A DNA stretch of 64,000 nt, taken from Schizochytrium sp. CCTCC M209059. Taxonomy: Eukaryota; Sar; Bigyra; Thraustochytrida; Thraustochytriidae. A model generated the notes under the pieces. The model saw only the letters and a program-made list of their open reading frames with translations, made no database searches and had not been told where the DNA came from. The DNA lies in the NCBI GenBank assembly GCA_000818945.1, contig KN805373.1:955785-1019784 (forward strand). Direction: 5' to 3'. Position 1 is the first letter of the stretch. Every line of letters starts with the position of its first letter. The translations under genes were made by a program, and so were the position numbers. This document shows positions 51,939 to 61,874 of this stretch, piece by piece.

Positions 51939-54524
51939 TTATTTCACGTCAATGCAAATACAAGCCAGCACACCAGCAAGAGCCAAAAGATGCGGTCTTC
52001 GCATAGAAGCGGAACTAAGTGTAGGTGGAATGTCCCCGCCTCCAAGATCGCTTGAGCCATTGTCTCGAGGAACGGCTCCGGGTCCAGATGGAGACGGCGT
52101 GATGGACGGCGAATCCGTCCCATCGCCAACCGTACTCGGCGCTGCTGTCGACGGAGCAAGCGGACTCGGAGCGTCGTTCCTTGGAACATATACATTCACC
52201 TTCGAGACAACTCCAAAGAAGAAGCATGAGCCATCCGACGCTGGGGGCTGTCGAATCATGAAAACGGCCCGAATGTCGGAGCTTGCATCGACGTTCGCGT
52301 CCTTAAGCTCTGGGACTACAAACGTAGCAGAGCCAACATTAGGTACGATGCCCAAAGAGACCCAACTCAGCTCGTGCACTTCCTCCGCATAGCTTGCAAA
52401 CACGTCGCCAACATACTCCATGGTATTTGGCGCAACAAGGATTTCAACGTCCGGAGCCAGTACGTCTGAATCGCCTTGGTCCCATGATAAAGTTGCTGGT
52501 TCTCCGGCGACGAGACGCATACGCGCGGCCTCACTAGAATTTTGAGCTGCGGGTGTCTCACCATCATACAGCCGATGCGATTCTGCAACAGGAGCGACGC
52601 GGACGTCCTTCAGGGGCGCGAGATCGCCTCGAAACTGGACCTCGACATCGCGAAAATTCGAGATGCCAAGACCGGGTGCGATCACACTGCCAGAGTCACT
52701 TATAATGCTATCCTGCGTTTCCCTTCGTACAGTCGCTCGAAATGTCATGTTCACCGACTGAGAGGGCAGGATCTCATCAAGACCGTCAACCTCGTAAACC
52801 AAGTAGTAGAGATTTGGGAATGTACGCTGTCGTTTTCCCGATGGCTCCCACGACCGAAAGCGAGGGGTGGAAGGGCTCGTGTACGAACGAACTTGGGCTG
52901 CCGGCTCCAATTCTTCTATAGTATAGAGATAACTCGAGTTTATGCCGTCCTGTTGCGACTCTTGAGATGGCGCCTTGATTGAAATTTGAAAGGGCATTGC
53001 AGCAGGTACGACACATGTTAGGTTCACGGGAACCTCTGGAGCGGCCATCTCTGTTTCCACAACGCTACCGCAGTTCGAGCCGGGGAACGCTCTCGCTGCA
53101 AGTTGCGCGTGGATTTCTGCCAGCGTTATCGCATGAAAATATGCGTCCGAGTTGGTTTGCAAATTTGACGCGCCGCAAATACCCGCGTACCCCAAGACCG
53201 TGCTTCCGCTTCCGGGTTCAACGGCCGTGCCAGGATTCCGATGGCTGTTGCCACCGACACAATCAACAAAAGTATGCTGCGCACCAAGCTGATGACCGAT
53301 TTCATGAAGGACGTAGTCCACGTAGTATGCATCCGTTATGGGATCCGGAAGCCCTGTCGTTCCGCACGAGCTGTAAAAGTCGTCGCAGAGAACACCCAAA
53401 CATGCGAGACCACCCGAATCTGTTGTGAGTGCGTGCGCAAGGTCATAGGTAGTGCGAGATACGTGGGCGACGGGACCGATAAAGTCATCGAGGTCATCGA
53501 GAACCAGATGCGAGTTGCGAAGGTCGTCACAAGGATGTAGACAGATAAGATCCGCCGACTTTTCATGAAGCTGCAAATTAATACCGACTTCCCGCCTTAA
53601 AATTCCATTGATGCGATTTGCGAGCGTCACAATTTCTGCAAGAACGCTTTGCACCGTGTTACCGTGGTACTGAGAATACTCTCCATTGGCCACAAAGGCA
53701 ATGGTAAAAGTATACTCTTGCGCAAAACTCTCGCCCAGGTCATCTCGCGAGCTTATTCCTGTCAGAGTGTCTCTATCAAATGCCGTCATATAAAGTTCAG
53801 GCATGGATTCATTTGATTGACCTCCTTCACTGCAAGACCACCTTTCCCGGTTTGGTGATCTGACGGTACCGTCTTTAGCCTCACCGACGACACCATTTGC
53901 GCTTCTGTGCACTGCTGTAAGACCGGGAAGAGATGGCCGCGAGGAATACATGTGATAAACCTGCTCGGCACGATGAAGCGGATCAATATAATAATCTGCC
54001 ACGCCGGGTTTTCTAATGACAGCGCGAAGCCCTTTCACTGGACTGTAGTCGATGTCGGCGCGCATGTGAAGACTTCTGTCAACGCTCGGGCCTGAATATG
54101 AAACAAAGCCCGGAAAGTTTTCGCGAAGGGACGTCGGCAACACGGAAGAGCGCTGCAACGCAAAGTCAACAATCTCGCCAGATGCAATGACCAGTGGAAG
54201 CACCATTTGCTCAGCTTGGTAAAGATTCTGAAAGGGTAGCATCGATTCGTTCAGATACAATTTTGTGCTGATATCGTGCACGTGCTTACGTGCTGAAAGA
54301 CGATAACGTTGTGTCGAGCTCTGCTCATCAGCGAGATCTTCAGTGAATGCACTCGCGCCGCTGCTTCTTTTCGTACGCAAAGATGCAAATCTTGGTTCAA
54401 GCACAACCTCCGCCCCAGGAATCACATGCCACATCTTTTCCTTCTTCGCGCCGGCATTTGCACAGGGCAGGCTAGAGAGCATGACCAGGATGATGACAGC
54501 GACGGCAACCTCAAAGCGCGCCAT
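51939..54524 (-). CDS. Secreted M12B (reprolysin)-like zinc metalloprotease
   Basis: 861 aa from ATG 54524, which directly begins a signal peptide (MARFEVAVAVIILVMLSSLP, cut near CANA-GAKKE). The upstream frame lacks this and is not preferred. A long propeptide-like region leads to the catalytic domain with zinc motif HEIGHQLGAQH (H407, E408, H411, H417). The neighbourhood VDYVLHE before it and YAGICGASNLQ after it match the reprolysin-like (M12B) metzincins. The Met-turn Met is replaced: VLGYAG with L444 where TIMSYAG is usual. The C-terminal half has Ig/fibronectin-like beta strands. It ends with a Ser/Pro/Thr stretch and a hydrophobic tail (LLALAGVLACICIDVK), which may be a GPI-attachment signal. 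Substrate is unknown. Confidence 0.88.
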   Translation of the reverse strand: MARFEVAVAVIILVMLSSLPCANAGAKKEKMWHVIPGAEVVLEPRFASLRTKRSSGASAFTEDLADEQSSTQRYRLSARKHVHDISTKLYLNESMLPFQNLYQAEQMVLPLVIASGEIVDFALQRSSVLPTSLRENFPGFVSYSGPSVDRSLHMRADIDYSPVKGLRAVIRKPGVADYYIDPLHRAEQVYHMYSSRPSLPGLTAVHRSANGVVGEAKDGTVRSPNRERWSCSEGGQSNESMPELYMTAFDRDTLTGISSRDDLGESFAQEYTFTIAFVANGEYSQYHGNTVQSVLAEIVTLANRINGILRREVGINLQLHEKSADLICLHPCDDLRNSHLVLDDLDDFIGPVAHVSRTTYDLAHALTTDSGGLACLGVLCDDFYSSCGTTGLPDPITDAYYVDYVLHEIGHQLGAQHTFVDCVGGNSHRNPGTAVEPGSGSTVLGYAGICGASNLQTNSDAYFHAITLAEIHAQLAARAFPGSNCGSVVETEMAAPEVPVNLTCVVPAAMPFQISIKAPSQESQQDGINSSYLYTIEELEPAAQVRSYTSPSTPRFRSWEPSGKRQRTFPNLYYLVYEVDGLDEILPSQSVNMTFRATVRRETQDSIISDSGSVIAPGLGISNFRDVEVQFRGDLAPLKDVRVAPVAESHRLYDGETPAAQNSSEAARMRLVAGEPATLSWDQGDSDVLAPDVEILVAPNTMEYVGDVFASYAEEVHELSWVSLGIVPNVGSATFVVPELKDANVDASSDIRAVFMIRQPPASDGSCFFFGVVSKVNVYVPRNDAPSPLAPSTAAPSTVGDGTDSPSITPSPSGPGAVPRDNGSSDLGGGDIPPTLSSASMRRPHLLALAGVLACICIDVK

Positions 54525-55185
54525 TGTTAGCGCCCTGCGCGAAGGGCGTGAAGCAATGCGCATGCACGCGCGCATTTTCCCTTTGAGTGTATGCATTTAC
54601 AAAAAAATTAGATAGACGCGTTCGGGCGCGTATTCTACCACTGAAAGGTGAACCGAAATCGTGTGCGGGTCCCCCCCCCCCCCTCCCTTCCTACTGCCAC
54701 CAAGCTACTTTAGAAGTAAGCCTGATCAGAGGTGCATTGTTCCGTTACGATCAAAATGAGACTCGCACTCTCGGACGCTTGAACTCTGTCGTCAAAGGAC
54801 TGTAGCAAATAATTCGCAATTCAACTTTTCTTGTAGAACAAAGCAGGGTGCTCTTGAGCCTGTTGCCTCTCAACTACTGAGTCTCAATCACCTTGCCTTC
54901 GCTTGCGTTGCTACATTGAATTTTTGGACTCGTAAAGCGGAGTTCTCAAAAGGGGGTGTGTACCGTGGTCAGAGAAAGGTGTGCGCGCTCTCAAAGCCGA
55001 GGTGCTGTATGAGGCAGAAGCGCAGTAACTGGTCACTCTGCTCGATGGCTCCAGGCCAGCGCCAGGGGTGAGCTGCGTCGCCTGTGAGCTGCGTCGCCTG
55101 TGCGGAAACACGACGGGTCCAGAAGCGCCTGCGCTCTTCCTGCGTTTGCTGCTTACCCCGCAAGGCAGACAAACGAGCAATCAAG
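54525..55185. other. Divergent spacer between protease and beta-trefoil/IQ genes
   Basis: About 660 bp between divergent genes, with a poly-C tract (about 54669-54682). A direct repeat at about 55068-55103 (GTGAGCTGCGTCGCCTGTG) lies before the downstream gene. A frame for the downstream gene can be extended upstream to 55084, but its product differs in composition and the ATG at 55186 is preferred. No other gene is seen. Confidence 0.6.
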
Positions 55186-57546
55186 ATGACGAACCGCAAA
55201 CAGCGAAAAGCCAACTTTATCGTCGTCAAAGGACGCACCAAGCGCAAGACGAAGAGGATACGTGATGTCATGGGTGGGGAAAGCACGGATACGCTTGAGA
55301 GCGCCGCACAAGCTGCGCTCGCTCAAGACCCAAACGCTGACCCAGAAGAGATCGAAATCAAGCGCCAAATTCTCGAAGAAAAGCGAGCGAAAGAGCTTCA
55401 ATCACGGCGATACTCCATCTCCTCGGACCGAATGACCGTAGCGGATGCTACCGAGACATCTTCGCATACAAACGACCGTCGGCACTCCGAAGTATGGAAT
55501 CGGGTAAAAGCGTCGAATCGGCGCGTCCAAAAGGTAACCTGGGGTCATCGCCTCAACGATGTTGTTCGGGACGAGCAATTCAAGGGAGTCTTGAGCAACA
55601 GCCGACGACGAACACAGGTTCTCATGGACGACTTTGCATTTGTCGAGGACCACAAAGTTCGCACCAAAGCCAAGGAGAAAATCTTTTATGGCGCCAAAGT
55701 GGTGTTGCAGTGCAAGTCAGACGAAGCGTACCTTGGCATTGATGGCGAGCTCGGGAGCCAGCCAGGGCGATTTTTTCTCATCAATTTAGACGATCCAACC
55801 AGTACCTCACCTGTTTACTATGGAGAGCGTGTCGGTCTTTTAACACACAACGGTCTCAAGGCCCTCGGGACCAAGCTCAAGCTTTCAAGCGATGGCCTAC
55901 GAATAACGATGGTCGCTAACGACGAGCGTGCACTTTTTACCGCAAAATGGAAAATCATCGACCCCGAAAACGTATCTGCGTCCGTGACGTCACAACGCAC
56001 CAAACGGACTCTCTCGCATGGTGACGTTTTTGGTTTGAAACACAATGATTTCACCATGCTCATTCGCAAAGGGCAATTGCTTCTCGAAAACAAAGAAGCT
56101 GACCATCACCACCATCATCACCGGCACATTGCGCACGATCATGCGTCCTCCTCTCGCCACTCTTTACAGCGAAAGCGCGGCGCTTCACGTACCCGACAAA
56201 CACCAGCACACGATTCTTCTGCCCCTGAAGACGGGTCTTTGGGGTCTAAATCTCGTTCAGCATCAGCAAACGCAGACACCAAAGGTGAAGGTCAATTTGA
56301 CGCTGGGGCTTTATGGCAAGTGCACCTGTACGCGAATGCAAGTGCAAAGAAGGTTCCCTCGGCGCAGCGCATCTTGATGCGAGCCCAAAGTCAGATCCGC
56401 AGCGTCAAAGAGCGTCTTGAAGATCAGCGGGCGTTTACGCAAGGTCTGCGTCGCGACATGAAAACCTTTGAAGCGCGCAGCAACGTTCATTACCTTGTTC
56501 ACGACCCAACCTGTCTCGCCTCGTTTACGCAGGACGACGTTCAGACCTACTATTTGAAGCGTTTGGAGGAGACTTTTGCGGCAAGATCGGAAGCGGAGCA
56601 GCGCGCAAGCCAATCGCGCGAAATACAAATTGCACGCGCAGAACGCGAGGAAGCGAGCAGAATAGCGTCTCTGCAACGCGCGCGAACACTGCCCCAACTT
56701 GAGGGTCTCGAAAGAGCAAAAGCAATCGTGCAAGCACATCGTGCCGAAGCGCTTGTACCAGCCATTGTCTGGCAGCAAGTGCATGCCCAGGAGGCACTCC
56801 TACTCTCGAGCGAGCGGGAACGAAGAACGAGAGCAGCAGTGCGCATTCAGATTGCCTTTCGTAAGTGGAAACAAGGTCAATGGACGCGCCGATTCCAGTC
56901 AATGGACATGCGCTGCAAGGCACACATCGCGAGTCGCGAGGAGCTGCAGAAACCAATCTTTCGCGCAAACAACGGCGCCGGAACTCGAGTATTTCATAAA
57001 CCCCACTTTGTCCAGGAAGATCGCCCTCAGACGCGTCGACGCCATGTCCCTCTTCCGCCACGCATCTGCTTGGATCATGTCAAGCCACCTGCTGTCCGCT
57101 CTTCATCCATGGAGGATATCGAGCGCAATGAACGTGAATTTAGTGCTGATGAGGAACGCGCAGAGTACGACCCAATGTCCATCGAACGACACTTTCATAT
57201 CTTGCGGCACACGAACCCTGCTTTGTTCTCGCGAATTCCGGCGTGTCTGACGCGTCCATCAACACCGCAGCTCAAGGAGGTTCTGCCGAAGTCCTCGACA
57301 AAAGATATTCTGGACGCTCAGATGCCGCAGAGTGACAACATGTCTTGTAATCAAATTAGCGAGGAGGAGGAGGACATGTCTCAGCAAGACATGGTCGGCG
57401 CTGGCGTCGCTTCCCGCCGGAGAAGCGCACCTTCTCGTCTGGCGAGGTGCAAGTCAGCCAAGTTGTCCAAAAAACGCTTTTCTGCCTCACATGCGCGGCT
57501 CAGTCGACCAAACTCTGCCTCTCAGCTTGGCAGCATACTTTCTTGA
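55186..57546 (+). CDS. Uncharacterised protein with beta-trefoil-like segment and IQ motif
   Basis: 786 aa from ATG 55186 (MTNRKQRKANF). I do not recognise a family. The N-terminus is basic. Residues about 164-302 look like a beta-rich module of repeated short strands separated by turns (KVVLQCKSDEAYLGIDGEL, then RVGLLTHNGLKALGTKLKL, then DVFGLKHNDFTMLI), resembling a beta-trefoil such as MIR or ryanodine/IP3-receptor N-terminal folds. A His tract follows near 308-320. From about 385 the protein is helical with many Arg/Glu residues, and at about 545-565 an IQ motif (AAVRIQIAFRKWKQGQW) suggests calmodulin-type light-chain binding. The C-terminus is Ser/Arg-rich. A cilium or cytoskeleton role is a guess from the IQ and coiled parts. 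The fold call needs structure prediction. Confidence 0.75.
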   Translation: MTNRKQRKANFIVVKGRTKRKTKRIRDVMGGESTDTLESAAQAALAQDPNADPEEIEIKRQILEEKRAKELQSRRYSISSDRMTVADATETSSHTNDRRHSEVWNRVKASNRRVQKVTWGHRLNDVVRDEQFKGVLSNSRRRTQVLMDDFAFVEDHKVRTKAKEKIFYGAKVVLQCKSDEAYLGIDGELGSQPGRFFLINLDDPTSTSPVYYGERVGLLTHNGLKALGTKLKLSSDGLRITMVANDERALFTAKWKIIDPENVSASVTSQRTKRTLSHGDVFGLKHNDFTMLIRKGQLLLENKEADHHHHHHRHIAHDHASSSRHSLQRKRGASRTRQTPAHDSSAPEDGSLGSKSRSASANADTKGEGQFDAGALWQVHLYANASAKKVPSAQRILMRAQSQIRSVKERLEDQRAFTQGLRRDMKTFEARSNVHYLVHDPTCLASFTQDDVQTYYLKRLEETFAARSEAEQRASQSREIQIARAEREEASRIASLQRARTLPQLEGLERAKAIVQAHRAEALVPAIVWQQVHAQEALLLSSERERRTRAAVRIQIAFRKWKQGQWTRRFQSMDMRCKAHIASREELQKPIFRANNGAGTRVFHKPHFVQEDRPQTRRRHVPLPPRICLDHVKPPAVRSSSMEDIERNEREFSADEERAEYDPMSIERHFHILRHTNPALFSRIPACLTRPSTPQLKEVLPKSSTKDILDAQMPQSDNMSCNQISEEEEDMSQQDMVGAGVASRRRSAPSRLARCKSAKLSKKRFSASHARLSRPNSASQLGSILS

Positions 57547-58733
57547 GAGTATCAGAGCTCTTCTTTCATCCACAGAATACTACGAGGGATGTCTTGTGTC
57601 GGCCAACCGTAAATTTGATCCATGTTATGTTTTTTTTTGCAGAGAAAGCACACTCTCTTTCCATTTCCAACCTGGAGAAGGGAGTCTATCATGTGGCAGT
57701 GAAGCCACCCACTTGTTCTGCAAGATTTAGCACCCCGGTGGCGGTGGCCGTCTTCTTTTGCTATATGACTGCTCTCGACATCGGCCAATCAATTCATTTA
57801 TCGGACCGTCTCGTTCACCGATCGATGCGTCGATCTATTTTATCCACTGGCAGCGAACTATCCTTCTATCTCGTTCGTCGATTATACGCCTACAAGCAAG
57901 CATGGACCAAAAAGAATGAAAAAAAAAAAAAAAAAAAGGAAAGGAGAAAGAGGGGGAAGGGGAGGGGCCGAGGATTGCTCCTCGATTCCAAAAATTGCGG
58001 TCGGAAGACAGTGCCTTCGCTGGTCAGCGTCAGCCGATTGTGCGAGCGGCCTCGCTGCCAACAGGGGCGCGCAGTTGATTGCACGCTGCCCTCGACCCAG
58101 GTCTGCGCAACGCATTTTGGCGTCGATCGAGCGATCGGGGTTTTTTATCGTTAGTTCTCGGAGTTCGAACCCGGGCCTCGCGCGGCCCATAGCGACTGGT
58201 ACAGATTGCACTAGCACATACAAGTTTAAGGTTCTACCTTGAAGGCCCCTCATAAGGGATACCAACGGCGTAGTCTGCACGGCGCACGGAGGCGGGCCAA
58301 CGGATCTGTCGAGCGAGGCGAGAGCGCGCGGTGCAGCGCGGCGCGGCGCGGCGCGGGGAGCGAGAGACGCAGGAGCGTGCGAGACGCGCAGCGGGGAGCA
58401 GGAAGAGCTGGGCAAGAGAGAGAGAAAGAGCGATCAATATAGAACAAAAGGCTGGACGCGAGGTTGATTTGAACTTACATCTCTGGCTCTGTAAAAGAAA
58501 AAAGGTGGCAGCAGCAGCAATAGCGGCGCCGTCGTCGGCGCTAGAGGAGATAAAGAGGTGTGCGCCTCGTTTTCACCGGCCCGGTGTACGTGCAGAGGAG
58601 GAAAGGATTGAGAGAGAGAGAGAGAGAAAGAGAAAGAGTAGGAAATAAATACGAACCAATTCCGACACTTGGCAGCGTGCCTTCGCGCAATTTCGAGAGC
58701 TCGTCGAAGAGCGATAGCTTGAGGTGCGTCTTG

Positions 58734-58793
<60 letters not shown>

Positions 58794-58874
58794 TAGACCT
58801 GCGCTCACCGTCCGCTCAAGTGGTCCTTTTCGAGAGAAGGAATTTACACGCTCAGGTGATCAAGACGAGCCACG
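57547..58874. repeat. 1.3 kb spacer with (CTGC)n repeat upstream of the CFAP77-like gene
   Basis: No gene is supported. It holds an A-run (about 57920-57938), purine-rich sequence, (GC)n-type runs (about 58334-58360), a GA-rich run (about 58611-58640) and a (CTGC)n array at about 58732-58792 that ends 82 bp before the next ATG. A tRNA-like B-box near 58170 does not fold (see rejected). Frames here are low-complexity. Confidence 0.65.
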
Positions 58875-59738
58875 ATGCTCTCCAAGGAAGCAGTTCAAAG
58901 GCTCTTTGACGAGCATGCGGATGCCGAGACGGGTATGCTCATGCTTAAATACTTGTACAAGGTCGTCCAGGGAGTGAATTTGCGGGCGGACCCGCAAAGT
59001 CTCGTACTGGTGCAAGGTGCAATGCGCGAGTTGTACGAGGGCGGCGACCTCTCGCAAGGTATTCCATTTGAGCTCTTTTACACGTGGTTTAAGCTCGAGA
59101 TGAGCCCTGGACACTTTGAAAAGCACAACGAGCTTCTCGTTCGCCGCGTCATTGGCAAGGTCAAGATGCCTACCCGTAACCTTAAAGAGCATACCTTCTC
59201 GTATGGCCAGCGCAACCAGGCAGATCCTGAGGGCGCCGGAGAGGTGGTTCTCAACTGGGTTCCAGGCAAGCTCAGTCAGAGCCAGGCTGCTGGCGTCTGC
59301 CTCATCAAGGTCAACAAGGCTGCAGTGAAGAATAAGCAGGTCACACCAAAGCAAGTCAATCAGTTCTTGCAAAAGAACAAGGACGCGCCTTCTCTGCAGC
59401 GGCCCAAGATCGAAGGTCGCAAGAAGGACCGCGGTTTCAAGCGTGACCCGAACGCTACCTATGGTGTCAGCAGTCAGAGCGAGGGTATGCGTGAGGACAT
59501 CAACACCATTATCTTCCCGCAGTCTGCAGCAGACGCAGATGATGCCCCCTATGTTGACACGAGCGGTCAGGTTCGCAAGGGACGTTTGCCCAAGCCGCGC
59601 CCGACCAAGTCATCTGACCTTCTTAGCTCTCATACGCGCACGGAGCGAGAGCAAAAGGAAGCGCCAACGGACGCCTGGAAGATGAAGAAGTTTCTCAAGA
59701 ATGCCAAAGCTCGCATCGACTTCCCCGTTCCCAAGTAG
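58875..59738 (+). CDS. CFAP77-like ciliary protein with EF-hand-like N-terminus
   Basis: 287 aa. The centre carries a DUF4483/CFAP77-type pattern: GKVKMPTRNLKEHTFSYG, then ADPEGAGEVVLNW, then LIKVNKAAVKNKQVTPKQVNQF (about residues 95-180), where the family has a LP..DFTYG segment, a GA.E.L..W segment and a DF..LN..AV..G..TA segment. CFAP77 is an inner-junction protein of ciliary doublet microtubules. The first 75 residues are helical and EF-hand-like (LFDEHADAETGMLMLKYL, ELYEGGDLSQGIPFELFYTWF) but lack a full Ca2+ loop. The C-terminal third is basic with Lys/Pro. Ciliary location would fit a flagellated zoospore stage. The family call is from motif memory, so a search should confirm it. Confidence 0.7.
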   Translation: MLSKEAVQRLFDEHADAETGMLMLKYLYKVVQGVNLRADPQSLVLVQGAMRELYEGGDLSQGIPFELFYTWFKLEMSPGHFEKHNELLVRRVIGKVKMPTRNLKEHTFSYGQRNQADPEGAGEVVLNWVPGKLSQSQAAGVCLIKVNKAAVKNKQVTPKQVNQFLQKNKDAPSLQRPKIEGRKKDRGFKRDPNATYGVSSQSEGMREDINTIIFPQSAADADDAPYVDTSGQVRKGRLPKPRPTKSSDLLSSHTRTEREQKEAPTDAWKMKKFLKNAKARIDFPVPK

Positions 59739-60184
59739 CTGTTCACTCAGTGTCTCTCTTTTCGATCTCTTCCCTCTTCCTAGTATAGCCACACAAAGCA
59801 CAACATCCATTGAGAAAAAGTCAATTTTTCGCTGTTCACATGATACCTGTCTAACGTGACTTCTCTAAAACCGTGAATTTGTCTGCACTGCCATACGTAG
59901 CAAGCTGTCATACATTAGCAAACACCACACGATGTATGCGCACTCACATAAACAGGGAAAAGGAAAATCGGTTTGTCTTGAGCGAAAGAAAAGGCCTTGG
60001 TATCGTCAATCATTTGATTAGGTCAATTCATGATTCGATTGTCCCGGACTCATTATCACACAAGAAGAGGAAAAAAGACGCATCGCATCGTCAGGAACAA
60101 TATCAGCAAAGGTAAAAAAAACAACAACTGCCCAACACAGTGCCTTCCCTACCCCGATCATGCTCATGCAAATACGCCTGCCCA
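59739..60184. other. Convergent 3' spacer between CFAP77-like and BuGZ genes
   Basis: 446 bp of AT-richer sequence between convergent 3' ends, with A-rich tracts (about 60066-60130). No gene or repeat array is seen. Confidence 0.6.
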
Positions 60185-61615
60185 TCAAGCCGCGCTGTAG
60201 TGAGAGCCCCGTGCACGAAGTTCTTCCGGTGATATCATTTCGTGTCGAAAAACGAGACCTGGATCATCATGGAGAAAGTCGTCATCAACGTCCACATTCT
60301 GTCCCTGACGCGCCGCTGTGATGGTCGGTGTCTCGTGATTTGCGCTTGCGCTCGGAGAGTGTCCTTTCCCCAAATGCTGATGCCCTAGTTGGCTTCCAAA
60401 GGCAGACTCGGAAGGATTGGCCATGCCTGGATTTGCCTTTTCCAGCTTTGAGGCTGAAAAGGCGTCATTAAATGTGGGAATTGGACCTTCATTCCCTGAT
60501 GACTGATTGCTTGTCGCAATAGCACCAGCCTGCGACGCCGAGAAAGGCTTCTCTGCATTCGCAGAGGACGAGTCGTGGGCGGCGCCTTCTTTGGACTCCT
60601 GCATTGTGTCGGCCTGCTGTGGCTGAGCTAGGATCGGAGCCAGAGACTGTACCGCGGCAGATGCTTGTGGAACTGGACTTGTCGACGCGCCGACGGGGAC
60701 CGCAATAGCAGCAGGCATCACAACTGAAGGCTGAATTCCATTGGTCTTCGGGAGTCTGGTTCTGGCGTCCTCGACCGCCGCAGCGGCAGGAACGGGTTGC
60801 GGATCACCCGAAGAAGGCTTTGTGTTCTTTTCCGGGGCGGATGCGGCGGTGACGTTCGAGGGTAGTGCTGATACTGGCTGTGATTCTTGCGACGTTTGTT
60901 TGGACTGAGGATGCTCAGCTGAAGCAATTTGCTGCCCGCCTTCTGCAGGTTGCATGCCCATAGGTGGACGAAGCACGCCCATAGGCGGAGGCATTCCCAG
61001 TGGAGGTGGTATGCCCATAGGCGGAGGGATGCCCATGGGCGGGCGCATGCTCATGGGAAGAGGCATGCCCATAGGCGGAGGCATACCCATAGGCGGGGCC
61101 ATGCCCATGGGTTGCCTTATCTGCGGACCCCCCATAGCCATGGGCGGCATCATCACACCTTGCTGCACTGGGTAGGGATTGAATGTTTGTGAAGGTACAT
61201 TCAAAGACGGAGCACCATTTCCGTGCTGCTGCCGCTGCGGTTGATGATGATGGTGTTGTTGTTGTTGTGGCTGTTGCTGCTGCTGTTGCTGCGGCCCCTC
61301 GCCTGTGCCGGCAAAGTTGTGATAGCGCTTTGCGATCTCGGGATTGTGAAGCGGTACGCCTCGCATGCCAGAGACGGACACGGAAGGCGATTCACGCCCG
61401 GGGAGTGCATTCGGCACGGTCTCCAGATCCTGTCCATGCATCTGCCGAAGGTGCACGCCCATCGCTGGCGCGCTGACGAACTTGCGACTGCATGAAAGGC
61501 AGCGGAAGTGGCGCGCTTTTTGGTGCTGGATGAGCTGGTTTTCGTCAATAAACTCGCGATCGCAGTAATAGCAAAAGGGCTTGCCCTGCGCGTTCTTGCG
61601 CCCGCGGCGGCCCAT
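60185..61615 (-). CDS. ZNF207/BuGZ-type C2H2 zinc-finger protein
   Basis: 476 aa from ATG 61615 (MGRRGRKNAQGKP). Further upstream the frame runs on but without conservation. The two C2H2 fingers near the N-terminus (C15, C18, H31, H36; C39, C42, H55, H60) match ZNF207/BuGZ: a PFCYYCDREF...LIQHQKARHFRC stretch and then VPNALPGR with GMRGVP. BuGZ binds Bub3 and promotes kinetochore-microtubule attachment and spindle assembly, and also acts in splicing. A poly-Gln/His run (about 135-160) and PMGM/PPMG repeats (about 180-240) form the long disordered phase-separating type of tail. The last residues contain EMISPEELRARG (459-470), similar to the GLEBS Bub3-binding motif (human EDISLEERRAQ). All eight zinc ligands are present. 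The orthology is strong, the GLEBS call is inference. Confidence 0.9.
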   Translation of the reverse strand: MGRRGRKNAQGKPFCYYCDREFIDENQLIQHQKARHFRCLSCSRKFVSAPAMGVHLRQMHGQDLETVPNALPGRESPSVSVSGMRGVPLHNPEIAKRYHNFAGTGEGPQQQQQQQPQQQQHHHHQPQRQQHGNGAPSLNVPSQTFNPYPVQQGVMMPPMAMGGPQIRQPMGMAPPMGMPPPMGMPLPMSMRPPMGIPPPMGIPPPLGMPPPMGVLRPPMGMQPAEGGQQIASAEHPQSKQTSQESQPVSALPSNVTAASAPEKNTKPSSGDPQPVPAAAAVEDARTRLPKTNGIQPSVVMPAAIAVPVGASTSPVPQASAAVQSLAPILAQPQQADTMQESKEGAAHDSSSANAEKPFSASQAGAIATSNQSSGNEGPIPTFNDAFSASKLEKANPGMANPSESAFGSQLGHQHLGKGHSPSASANHETPTITAARQGQNVDVDDDFLHDDPGLVFRHEMISPEELRARGSHYSAA

Positions 61616-61874
61616 TCTCGCAGCCTCCGCGTGCACGTCCCCCTCTCCCAGTGGCAGCGGCGGCAGCGGCTCAAATCCCCGCGCGCAGAGTCTCGCGGCG
61701 TCTCGCCTTTCAAGTTTGCTCAGCCTAAGTTCAAGTTGCTGCAACCATGATAGACTGGAAACTAAAAAAGCAAAGCAACAATCGGCAACAACAAGACCTT
61801 TGCAAATTTCTCTTTTCGTCACGTCTCTTTGACGTCCGTCTACTACTACAATATGACAAGGCGATGATGAAGAA
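61616..61874. other. Spacer between two minus-strand genes
   Basis: 259 bp. It presumably holds the 3' UTR of the Sec14-like gene and the promoter/5' UTR of the BuGZ gene. The frame of the BuGZ gene can be extended through most of it without a stop but shows no conservation. No repeat. Confidence 0.55.

Noticed and set aside
58140..58215. Possible tRNA with a GTTCGAACC B-box
   Set aside because: The T-arm stem does not pair on either strand (for example CGGAG against CCGGG), and no acceptor or anticodon arm fits. It may be chance or a degenerate relic.
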